34,670 bases of DNA from Frankia nepalensis (lineage in GTDB: Bacteria; Actinomycetota; Actinomycetes; Frankiales; Frankiaceae): the NCBI RefSeq assembly GCF_016786325.1, contig NZ_JADWYU010000095.1, forward strand, positions 10,581-45,250, in the 5' to 3' direction. This document shows, piece by piece, positions 23,715 through 30,444 of this stretch; positions within the stretch are counted from its first letter, which is position 1, and each line of letters begins with the position of its first letter. Made by a program: the position numbers and the translations under genes. The notes below the pieces were generated by a model. It searched no databases and was not told the DNA's origin. It saw nothing but the letters and a program-made list of their open reading frames with translations.

Positions 23715-24752
23715 TCAGCCGGCGGGCAGGTACGCGTTGGTGACCACGTCGGCGGCCCTGACCGGCTTGTCGATGAGGTTCTCGGCGGCCATCCAGTCGG
23801 CGAAGGACTGCCAGGCGTCGAGGTCGTGGTGGCCGAAACCGGCCGGGTTACGCAGCAACGGGACGGTGGCGTCGACCATCTTGGGCAGGATCCGCGGGTC
23901 GTAGCCTTCGGCGACCTTGGCGATCGTCTGGGCGGCGGTCGCCGGGTCGTCGAGGACGACGGCGTTGCCGCGGGCGAGCGCGCCGAGGAAGTCGCGCACC
24001 AGCCGCTGGTAGGCGGGATCGGACTTCAACCGGCTGGCCTGGGCGATGATGACCAGCTCGTCGTAGTTCGGCACGCCCGCCTCGGTTACCGGGATGACCG
24101 TCGGATTCAGACCCTGGTCGGCGAGCTGGACGGCCTCGATGTTGCGGAATGCGCCGAGGGTCGCGTCGACGTTGCCGGTGACCATCGCGGCGAGCAGGTC
24201 CTGCCCAACGTTGATCTTTTCCACCGAGGACGCGTCCAGGCCGTTCTGCGCGAGGATCGTCTTGAAGAACGCTTCCTGGGTGGCGAGGCCGGCAGTAGCC
24301 AGCTTCTTGCCAGCCAGGTCGTTGACCGAGCGCACCCCGGACTTCTCCGTCGCCATGATCGACGTCAGCGCGGTCGGGACGAGAGCGCCAACCGCGACGA
24401 CGTCGAGCCCCATCGAGCCGGCGATGATGGTCTCCGGCTCGTAGGAGATCCCCAGATCGATCTTGCCCGTACTGACCAGCTTGGTCGGGTCCGAGGGGTC
24501 GGACGGCGGCTGGAGCGTGACGTCGAGGCCAGCGGCCGTGAAGTAGCCGGCATCGCGGGCCGTGTAGAGCGCGACGTGATCCGGGTTCGGATCCCAGTCG
24601 AGCAGCACGGTCGTCGCCCGCGTGCGCGCGCCGCCGTCGGAGGACCCGTCCCCGTCGTCATCACCGCCGCAGGCGGACAGCACGACCGCTCCCGCCAGCA
24701 GGGCCGAGGTCAGGCCGGCACCCACGCGGAGCCGAGACCGGTGCGCCGTCAT
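23715..24752 (-). CDS. ABC transporter substrate-binding lipoprotein, NMT1/ThiY-like
   Basis: A 345-aa extracellular receptor. The signal peptide ends in LSAC (C28), followed by an acidic Gly-rich linker. The mature N-terminus LDWDPNPDHVALYTARDAGYF is the hallmark of the NMT1/THI5 group, whose ThiY members bind thiamine pyrimidine precursors; other members bind sulfonates or nitrile-like compounds. DLGISYEPE and the two-lobe pattern fit. The ATG at 24752 overlaps the permease stop as ATGA and has GGGAAG upstream. It is the last gene of an ATPase-permease-receptor operon. No thiamine riboswitch is seen, so the substrate is open. Confidence 0.88.
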   Translation of the reverse strand: MTAHRSRLRVGAGLTSALLAGAVVLSACGGDDDGDGSSDGGARTRATTVLLDWDPNPDHVALYTARDAGYFTAAGLDVTLQPPSDPSDPTKLVSTGKIDLGISYEPETIIAGSMGLDVVAVGALVPTALTSIMATEKSGVRSVNDLAGKKLATAGLATQEAFFKTILAQNGLDASSVEKINVGQDLLAAMVTGNVDATLGAFRNIEAVQLADQGLNPTVIPVTEAGVPNYDELVIIAQASRLKSDPAYQRLVRDFLGALARGNAVVLDDPATAAQTIAKVAEGYDPRILPKMVDATVPLLRNPAGFGHHDLDAWQSFADWMAAENLIDKPVRAADVVTNAYLPAG

Positions 24753-25609
24753 CGTGCGTTCTTCCCTTCGACAGCCCAGCCGACCAGCACCCGTTCCAGG
24801 GCGGCGACCAGGGTAAACAAGGCTATGGACATGGCCGAGAGCAGCACGACCGCGGCGAACACCAGGGCGCTCTGCAACTGCGGGACGGCCTGGCGCATCA
24901 CGTGCCCCAGCCCGTCGGACGAGCCGGAGTACTCGCCGAACACGGCCGCCGTCGCGGCGTACGCGGCCGACAGCCGCAGCCCGGTGAACAGCGACGGCAG
25001 CGCCGCCGGAAACTCCACCCGCCGGAAGATCGACCAGCGAGTGCCGTACAGGGTGCGCATCATCCGTTTGAGGTCGGCGTCGACGGTGGCCAGGCCGTCC
25101 AGCGCCCCGACCACGATCGGAAAGAAACAGAGCAGCGCGACCAGGATGAGCTTCGGCGTGAGCGAGTAGCCGAAGATGATCGCGAGAATCGGTGCGATCA
25201 CCACGACCGGCACGGTCTGTGATCCGATCAGCCACGGATAGAGCGCGGCCCGGGCCACCGGCACGAAATGCAGGGCGCACGCGATCAACAGCCCGGCGGT
25301 GACCGCGCAGGCGAACCCGAGCAGCACCTCCGTCAGCGTCACCCAGGTGGCGCTCGCCAACGTGCCGTCCCACCGGTCGACCATCGTCCGGGCGACCGCG
25401 CGCGGCGCCGGCAGGATGTAGTCCTCGACGCCGAACGCCGCGGTCGCCAGTTGCCAGGCCGCCAGCAGGGCGACGAACACGGCCGCCGCCGGCCCGTGCC
25501 GACGCGCCAAACGGCCCGGCGCCCGTCGCGACGCCGCCGGCCGTCCGGCCCCGGCGCGCGGCGTGGAGTCGGCCGTCGGACGGGCCGACGAGCGGGATGG
25601 CAACCGCAT
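24749..25609 (-). CDS. ABC transporter permease, SsuC/ThiX type
   Basis: A 286-aa inner-membrane permease with a Pro/Arg/Ala-rich N-terminus of about 40 residues and roughly six hydrophobic helices. The coupling-loop (EAA-like) motif is FPAALPSLFTGLRLSAAYA, and the family segment PWLIGSQTVPVVVIAPIL is clear. It starts 3 nt after the ATPase stop and overlaps the receptor gene by 4 bp, so the three subunits are made together. Confidence 0.93.
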   Translation of the reverse strand: MRLPSRSSARPTADSTPRAGAGRPAASRRAPGRLARRHGPAAAVFVALLAAWQLATAAFGVEDYILPAPRAVARTMVDRWDGTLASATWVTLTEVLLGFACAVTAGLLIACALHFVPVARAALYPWLIGSQTVPVVVIAPILAIIFGYSLTPKLILVALLCFFPIVVGALDGLATVDADLKRMMRTLYGTRWSIFRRVEFPAALPSLFTGLRLSAAYAATAAVFGEYSGSSDGLGHVMRQAVPQLQSALVFAAVVLLSAMSIALFTLVAALERVLVGWAVEGKNAR

Positions 25610-25612
25610 TGA

Positions 25613-26602
25613 TCAGTCCTCCGCCGCCGGCTCGGCGACCGGTGAGACGAGCGCCGGTCGCGGGCCGCCCGAGGCCACCGCGTTCGAAGCCACCGCGTTC
25701 GAAGCCACCATGTCCGAACCCACCATGTCCGAACCCACCACGTTCGAAGCCACCACACCCGACGACGCCGCGCCCGACGACGCCGTGGCCGACGACGCCG
25801 TGGCCGTGGCCGTGGCGGGCGCCTGGCTCCCTTCCAGGGCGGCGAGAACCCGGTCGCGGAGCCGGACGAACTCGGCCGAGGCGAGCAGCTCCCGGCGCGA
25901 CCCGCCGGCGGGGAGCTCCACCGGTATCCGGGCCGCGACCCGGCCGGGCCGGCCCGTCAGCACGACGACCTCGTGGCCGAGCAGCAGTGCCTCCTCGACG
26001 TCGTGGGTGACCAGGACGACCGTGCGCGGTTCGGCGTCCAGCGCGGCCCGCAGCCAGTCCCGCGCCTCCGCCCGGGTGATCGCGTCGAGCGCGCCGAACG
26101 GCTCGTCCAGCAGCAGGACGTCCTTGCCCGCGACGAAGGTGCGCAGGAAGGCGACCCGTTGGCGCATCCCGCCAGAAAGCTGCGCCGGCCGGTGGTCCTC
26201 GAACCCGGCCAGCCCGAAGCGAGCGAACAGGGGACGGACCGTCGCCCGCGCCGCGCGCCGCGACATTCCCCGGTTCTCGAGGGACACGGTCGCGTTGGCG
26301 AGCGCGGACCGCCACGGCAGCAGCAGGTCGCGCTGCGGCATCAGGGCGCAGCGGCCCAGCCGGTCGCCCGGCGCCGTCGCTCCGAACACCTCGACGATGC
26401 CCGCGTCCGGCTCGTCCAGCCCGCTGATCAACCCGAGCAGCGTGGACTTCCCGCACCCGCTCGGCCCAACGACCGCGAGCCGGCGATGCCGGGGAATGGT
26501 CAGGTCGACCCGCTCAACAGCCACGACGTCCCCGAATCGCCGGCTAACACCGACGAGCCGAATCTGGGCGGGTTCCTGGGCGGGTTCGCGGGCCGGGCCC
26601 AT
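25613..26602 (-). CDS. ABC transporter ATP-binding protein, SsuB/TauB/ThiZ type
   Basis: The ATPase of the NMT1-type importer, 329 aa from ATG 26602. An in-frame GTG at 26725 would add 41 residues of Arg/Asp-rich, non-family sequence; neither start has a good ribosome site. Walker [11 protein letters not shown]-loop MPQRDLLLPW, signature LSGGMRQR, Walker B VLLLDEPFGALD and switch VTHDVEEA are intact. The usual protein of about 260 aa is extended by a tail of Ser/Ala/Val pentapeptide repeats (about 275-329), unlike any known functional domain. It is the first gene of the operon. Confidence 0.9.
   Translation of the reverse strand: MGPAREPAQEPAQIRLVGVSRRFGDVVAVERVDLTIPRHRRLAVVGPSGCGKSTLLGLISGLDEPDAGIVEVFGATAPGDRLGRCALMPQRDLLLPWRSALANATVSLENRGMSRRAARATVRPLFARFGLAGFEDHRPAQLSGGMRQRVAFLRTFVAGKDVLLLDEPFGALDAITRAEARDWLRAALDAEPRTVVLVTHDVEEALLLGHEVVVLTGRPGRVAARIPVELPAGGSRRELLASAEFVRLRDRVLAALEGSQAPATATATASSATASSGAASSGVVASNVVGSDMVGSDMVASNAVASNAVASGGPRPALVSPVAEPAAED
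25675..25764. repeat. 15-bp coding tandem repeat in the ABC ATPase tail
   Basis: Six in-frame 15-bp units, of the types CCACCGCGTTCGAAG and CCACCATGTCCGAAC, encode V-A/G-S-N/D-A/M pentapeptides on the minus strand. Adjacent pairs are identical, which suggests recent duplication. Shorter degenerate repeats continue to about 25815. Confidence 0.9.
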
Positions 26603-26875
26603 GTCGTTGGTGAGGCCGACGATTCTGGGGCTGTCGCCGTCGTGATCGGTCCGCTGGCCGCCGACCGCCGACCGTTCGGAAAACGAGCCGGGCACAACCG
26701 GTACATCCCGCCTGCGCCATGCCACGGTGGCCGATACAACCCAGCCCGGGCGTCGTGGGTCAAGCCGTCCCGGCCAAAGTCACGTCCGCGCGGTGGCCGC
26801 CCGCCCTGTTGCACGCGGCCCAGACACCTGAGTCAGACACAGGAGCGGCCGGGCTGCCGCGGGCCGGTACGTGGC

Positions 26876-27970
26876 CTATGCCACCGGGCGCTCCGTTCGC
26901 GGGACGCTGGATCCCGGGCTGGACCGGGCAACGCGGAGCACAGTCGCTTCATGGTCGTCGGACCGGGCGACGCTGGCGGTCAGGAAATGCCGGCAGGCAG
27001 CGGCGACAAGGGCCGGGGCCTGGTCGATCGTGGTCTCGACGAGTAGACAGCCGGTGGGCGCGAGCCAGTCGGCGGCGCCCGCGATCACCCGGCGAAGGAC
27101 GTCGAGGCCGTCCGCGCCGCCGTCTAGGGCTGCTAGCGGTTCGTAGTCGCGGGCCTCCGGCGGCAGCAGTCCGATCGCCTCGGTCGGCACATAGGGCGCG
27201 TTGGCGATCAGGATGTCCACTTGTCCGCGAAGCTCCGCGGGAAGAGGGTCATAGAGATCGCCCTCATGGACCTGACCGCCGATCTCGGCGAGGTTTCGCC
27301 GGGCGCAGCGCACCGCGACCGGATCGATGTCAGCGGCATGCAGTTCCACAGTGACGGCCCACTCGCCGGGAGCATGCGCCTTCACGGCTGCTGTTTTCTC
27401 CGCTGTTTTCTCCGCCGGTATCGTGCGCTCCTCCGCCGGTATCGCGCGCTGTCGGGGCGGGTAGGCCGCATCGCCGCCGCTCGACCCGGAATCCAGATCG
27501 CCGGGGAGCCGTGCCGGCAGACCGGGTGCCCGCATGCCGGCCGGCTCGGCCAGGCGGGTGGCGAGCACGGCGCCGAGCGCGCCGGAGCCACAGCAGAGGT
27601 CGACGACGACGAGCCGAGCAGGTCGGCGGGCCGCGGCTCTCAAGGCCAGGCCTGTCGCCAGGTCGACGAGGAACTCGGTGCGATGGCGAGGGACGAACAC
27701 GCCGTCGTCGACGGCGATCCGCTGGCCGGTGAATTCGGCCCAGCCGAGAATGTGCTCGATCGGGACCCCGGCGGCCCGCCGGGTGACCATTTCGGCGAGG
27801 GCAGCCGGTCCCTCGGCCGCGGCGATCAGCAGGGCCGCCTCGTTCTCGGCAAACACGCAGCCGGCGGCACGAAGCGTCTCAGTGAGCGTCGCCGCGGAAC
27901 GCGCGGCCCACACGGGGGAAAGTGATCTGAAGTCGGAAAGCCGCGATGAGGGCTCAAGGTGGTGCGACAT
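26876..27970 (-). CDS. PrmC/HemK-related protein-(glutamine-N5) methyltransferase, substrate unknown
   Basis: An SAM-dependent methyltransferase of 364 aa. An N-terminal helical domain like that of PrmC (GVPIEHILGWAEFTGQRI, VFVPRHRTEFLV) precedes the SAM motif VVVDLCCGSGALG and the catalytic loop ANAPYVPTEA, in which NAPY replaces the NPPY of true release-factor methyltransferases; this variant marks the PrmC-related paralog group. A Pro/Ala/Lys-rich insert of about 55 residues lies near 146-200. The ATG at 27970 has AAAGG upstream; the same frame runs further through repeats, with no better start. It stands alone and is divergent from the ABC exporter genes. Confidence 0.87.
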   Translation of the reverse strand: MSHHLEPSSRLSDFRSLSPVWAARSAATLTETLRAAGCVFAENEAALLIAAAEGPAALAEMVTRRAAGVPIEHILGWAEFTGQRIAVDDGVFVPRHRTEFLVDLATGLALRAAARRPARLVVVDLCCGSGALGAVLATRLAEPAGMRAPGLPARLPGDLDSGSSGGDAAYPPRQRAIPAEERTIPAEKTAEKTAAVKAHAPGEWAVTVELHAADIDPVAVRCARRNLAEIGGQVHEGDLYDPLPAELRGQVDILIANAPYVPTEAIGLLPPEARDYEPLAALDGGADGLDVLRRVIAGAADWLAPTGCLLVETTIDQAPALVAAACRHFLTASVARSDDHEATVLRVARSSPGSSVPRTERPVA

Positions 27971-28073
27971 GGAGGAGCCTTTCGGAGCGCGTGGGCGCTC
28001 TCGCGGTGACCGGTACCGGCCTACCGCGCGCCCCATGGGGGGAGCACCCAACCTGACGTGACGTTGATGGGTC

Positions 28074-28083
28074 TCACCTCCTT
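28074..28083 (-). promoter_or_regulatory. Perfect Shine-Dalgarno sequence without a standard start codon
   Basis: AAGGAGGTGA on the minus strand complements the 16S tail exactly. Eight nt downstream of AGGAGG is ATC (28068-28066), opening a 15-codon frame that ends in TAG at 28021. No ATG, GTG or TTG lies at a usable distance. It sits about 100 nt upstream of the methyltransferase start and could mark a leader peptide with a rare start. Confidence 0.35.
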
Positions 28084-28184
28084 GTCCGTCGCCGTTGGGC
28101 CAGAGATTACCAGTACGTCGATCACCCGATATTCCACGCCGTTTCGGGCGGTCCAGCCGGCGCGCTCGGGGCGCCGGGCGGCCT

Positions 28185-28245
28185 GTCGAGCCGTCGAGCC
28201 GTCGAGCCGTCGAGCCGTCGAGCCGTCGAGCCGTCGAGCCGTCGA
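28185..28245. repeat. 8-bp tandem repeat GTCGAGCC, seven copies plus a partial
   Basis: Seven perfect units run from 28185 to 28240, followed by GTCGA. A change in copy number would shift the spacing in the divergent promoter region by 8 bp per unit. Confidence 0.95.
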
Positions 28246-28278
28246 CCAGCATCCGGCTCGGCGGCCGGCGCCACTGGC

Positions 28279-28316
28279 GGCGTACCTCTCGAGGCGTGGC
28301 GTACCTCTCGAGGCGT
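28279..28316. repeat. 19-bp tandem direct repeat containing CTCGAG
   Basis: GGCGTACCTCTCGAGGCGT occurs at 28279-28297 and immediately again at 28298-28316. The core CCTCTCGAGG is nearly symmetric, so paired operator sites are possible upstream of the ABC exporter. Confidence 0.9.
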
Positions 28317-28516
28317 ACGGCCCGCTACCTGAGCCGTAGAGCGCGGGCTCCGAAAGATCGGCCGCGCGGGCGTCGGCGGCGACGCCATAGATCTCTAGCG
28401 TTCTGGAACGTCCAGCCGGTGGCCGGCCGCTACCCGGCCGCTTCGGTGGTCGGCGCGCGCCGTCGGCGAGCCGAAGGCCACCTCCGGGAAAGATGACGAC
28501 AGACGCGAGGTCAAGC

Positions 28517-29503
28517 ATGATCGAGGCGCGAGGGCTCACCAAGCGCTACGGCGGGAAGGTCGCCGTCGACGACCTTTCCTTCACCGTCCGGCCCGGGGTG
28601 GTGACCGGGTTTCTGGGGCCGAACGGGGCCGGCAAGTCGACGACGATGCGGATGATCCTCGGTCTCGACCGGCCGACCAGCGGAACCGTGCTCGTCGACG
28701 GCCGCCACTACCGCGACCTTCCCGCGCCGGCGCGGCACGTCGGCGCGCTGCTGGAGTCGCGGGCGATCCACCCGGGGCGGACCGCCGAGAACCACCTGCT
28801 CACGCTGGCCCGGACGCATGGGATCTCCCGGCGCCGCGTCGACCAGGTGATCGACCTGGTCGGCCTGCGCGGCGTCGCCCGCAAGCGCGCCCGCGGGTTC
28901 TCGCTGGGCATGAACCAGCGCCTCGGCATCGCCTCGGCGCTGCTGGGCGACCCCTCGACGCTGGTCCTCGACGAACCCGTCAACGGGCTCGACCCGGAGG
29001 GCATCCGCTGGATCCGCGACCTGCTGCGCGGGCTCGCCGCCGAAGGACGGTCGATCATGGTCTCGTCGCACCTGATGAGCGAGATGGCGCTCACCGCGAC
29101 CGAGCTGATCGTGATCGGGCGTGGGCGGCTGATCGCGCAGACCTCGGTCGACGAGTTCGTCCGCGCCGCCTCGGGCACCCACGTGCGCGTCCGCGCGCCC
29201 CGGGCCTCCGAGCTCGGCGCCCTGCTGGTCCACGCGGGCGCGACGGTCCACGCCGGAACGGTCCACGCCGGAACGGTCCACGCCGGAACGGTCCAGTCCG
29301 CGGGAGAGCCGGCTGGCGAGCCCGACGTGATCGAGGTCGTCGGCCTCCCCAGCCCGCGGATCGGCGAGGTCGCCAGCGCCCACGGGATCACGCTGCATGA
29401 GCTCACCCCGCGCCTCGTCTCCCTCGAGGAGGCGTTCATGGACATCACCCGCGACGCCGCCGAGTTCACGGCAGCGCCGGCCCTGGCAGGAGGAAACCGA
29501 TGA
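28517..29503 (+). CDS. ABC exporter ATP-binding protein (drug/bacitracin-export type)
   Basis: A 328-aa ATPase of the ABC-2 exporter class. Walker A GPNGAGKST, signature SLGMNQRLGIA, Walker B LVLDEPVNGLDPEG and switch VSSHLMSEM are intact; the family phrase GALLESRAIHPGRTAENHL is seen in bacitracin- and lantibiotic-type exporters of actinomycetes. The ATG at 28517 has GAGG 5 nt upstream; an in-frame ATG at 28493 would add eight residues but abuts its purine tract. The C-terminal part contains a VHAGT repeat. It overlaps its permease gene by 4 bp, and a two-component system follows. Confidence 0.92.
   Translation: MIEARGLTKRYGGKVAVDDLSFTVRPGVVTGFLGPNGAGKSTTMRMILGLDRPTSGTVLVDGRHYRDLPAPARHVGALLESRAIHPGRTAENHLLTLARTHGISRRRVDQVIDLVGLRGVARKRARGFSLGMNQRLGIASALLGDPSTLVLDEPVNGLDPEGIRWIRDLLRGLAAEGRSIMVSSHLMSEMALTATELIVIGRGRLIAQTSVDEFVRAASGTHVRVRAPRASELGALLVHAGATVHAGTVHAGTVHAGTVQSAGEPAGEPDVIEVVGLPSPRIGEVASAHGITLHELTPRLVSLEEAFMDITRDAAEFTAAPALAGGNR
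29246..29290. repeat. 15-bp coding repeat (three copies) in the ABC ATPase gene
   Basis: GTCCACGCCGGAACG occurs three times in tandem, encoding VHAGT, with a degenerate copy just before. It lies in the variable C-terminal region outside the ATPase core. Confidence 0.9.
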
Positions 29504-30369
29504 ACACGCGGGCTACCACCCCGGCTGGCCCCGTGGACGGCGTCGAGCGCCTTCACGGAACCGCCCGGCCCGACCGGCCCAGCCGCGCTCACAGAGCCGC
29601 CGGCACGGGCGAGCTGACCTTTCTCGGAGTGGTCCACTCCGAATGGACCAAGCTGCGCTCCCTGCGGTCGACCGTCTGGACGCTGGCGAGCGCGGTCGTC
29701 CTGATCGTGGGCCTCTCGGTGATGTTCTGCGCGACGGAGGCCCACGAGACCGACGCCGAACCCGCGTTCGACTCGACCTTCTTCAGCCTGGCCGGACTCT
29801 TCCTCGCGCAGGTCGCGGTCGGGGTGCTGGGGGTCCTGACCATCACCGGCGAGTACGCGAGCGGCATGATCCGGGCGACGCTGGGCCTGGTGCCCCGGCG
29901 GCTGCCCATGCTGTGGGCCAAGGTGATGGTCTTCGCCGCCGTGACCTTCACCCTGATGCTCGCCACCTCGTTCGTCGCCTTCCTGGTGGGGCAGCGGCTG
30001 CTGGCCGGCAAGGACCTCGACGTCACCCTCGGCGACCCCGGCTCGCTGCGCGCGGTCGTCGGCTGCGCCTTCTACCTGACCATCGTCGGCCTGCTGGGCC
30101 TCGCCGGCGGCGCGCTGCTGCGGCACACCGCGGGCGCCGTCTCGGCGCTGCTCGGCGTGGTCCTCGCGCTGCCGATGATCGTCGGCATGCTGCCGGCGAG
30201 CCTGCAACGGATCGACGCCTACCTGCCCACGACGCTCGGCGAGACCCTGGTCACGATCCAGCCGCGCGAGGAGCTGCTCTCCGTCGGCTCGGCGGTGGCC
30301 GTGCTCACCGGCTACGTCGTCGTCCTCCTGGCCGCCGCGGCCGTGACGCTCACCCGGCGCGACGTCTGA
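29500..30369 (+). CDS. ABC-2 type exporter permease
   Basis: A 289-aa membrane partner of the preceding ATPase. A cytoplasmic N-terminus of about 45 residues leads to the typical entry GVVHSEWTKLRSLRSTVWTL, then six hydrophobic helices. EYASGMIRATLGLVPRR is the conserved cytoplasmic coupling segment of this family. The ATG at 29500 overlaps the ATPase stop as ATGA and has AGGAGGA upstream. Together they probably export a peptide-like or lipophilic compound or mediate its resistance; the substrate is unknown. Confidence 0.92.
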   Translation: MNTRATTPAGPVDGVERLHGTARPDRPSRAHRAAGTGELTFLGVVHSEWTKLRSLRSTVWTLASAVVLIVGLSVMFCATEAHETDAEPAFDSTFFSLAGLFLAQVAVGVLGVLTITGEYASGMIRATLGLVPRRLPMLWAKVMVFAAVTFTLMLATSFVAFLVGQRLLAGKDLDVTLGDPGSLRAVVGCAFYLTIVGLLGLAGGALLRHTAGAVSALLGVVLALPMIVGMLPASLQRIDAYLPTTLGETLVTIQPREELLSVGSAVAVLTGYVVVLLAAAAVTLTRRDV

Positions 30370-30402
30370 TCCGTTCGCTCCAGGAACAGGCAGGCCACCG
30401 CG

Positions 30403-30444
30403 CTCGGGTCACCATGAGAGGCACTCGGGTCACCATGAGAGGCA
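30403..30444. repeat. 21-bp tandem duplication across the kinase start region
   Basis: The unit beginning CTCGGGTCACCATGAGAGGC occurs at 30403-30423 and 30424-30444. It duplicates an in-frame ATG (30414 and 30435); a third ATG lies at 30444. Confidence 0.9.

Larger units (their letters stand above)
27971..28516. other. Divergent intergenic region rich in short repeats
   Basis: This region of about 545 bp separates the methyltransferase from the ABC exporter. It holds a perfect ribosome-binding sequence without a normal start (28074-28083), a weak minus-strand -10 candidate TAATCT (28109-28104), an 8-bp tandem array (28185-28245) and a 19-bp direct repeat (28279-28316). Frames through it are repeat translations such as Leu-Asp-Gly-Ser-Thr-Ala-Arg-Arg and are not credible genes. 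Confidence 0.6.

Noticed and set aside
26603-26875. TPP riboswitch upstream of the ThiY-like importer
   Set aside because: The conserved CUGAGA and GGAU/UGCCAGCG-type segments are absent on the minus strand.
28021-28542. 173-aa minus-strand frame through the repeat region
   Set aside because: Most of it is translation of the 8-bp array and GC-rich DNA; only its last 15 codons, behind the perfect ribosome site, are worth noting.
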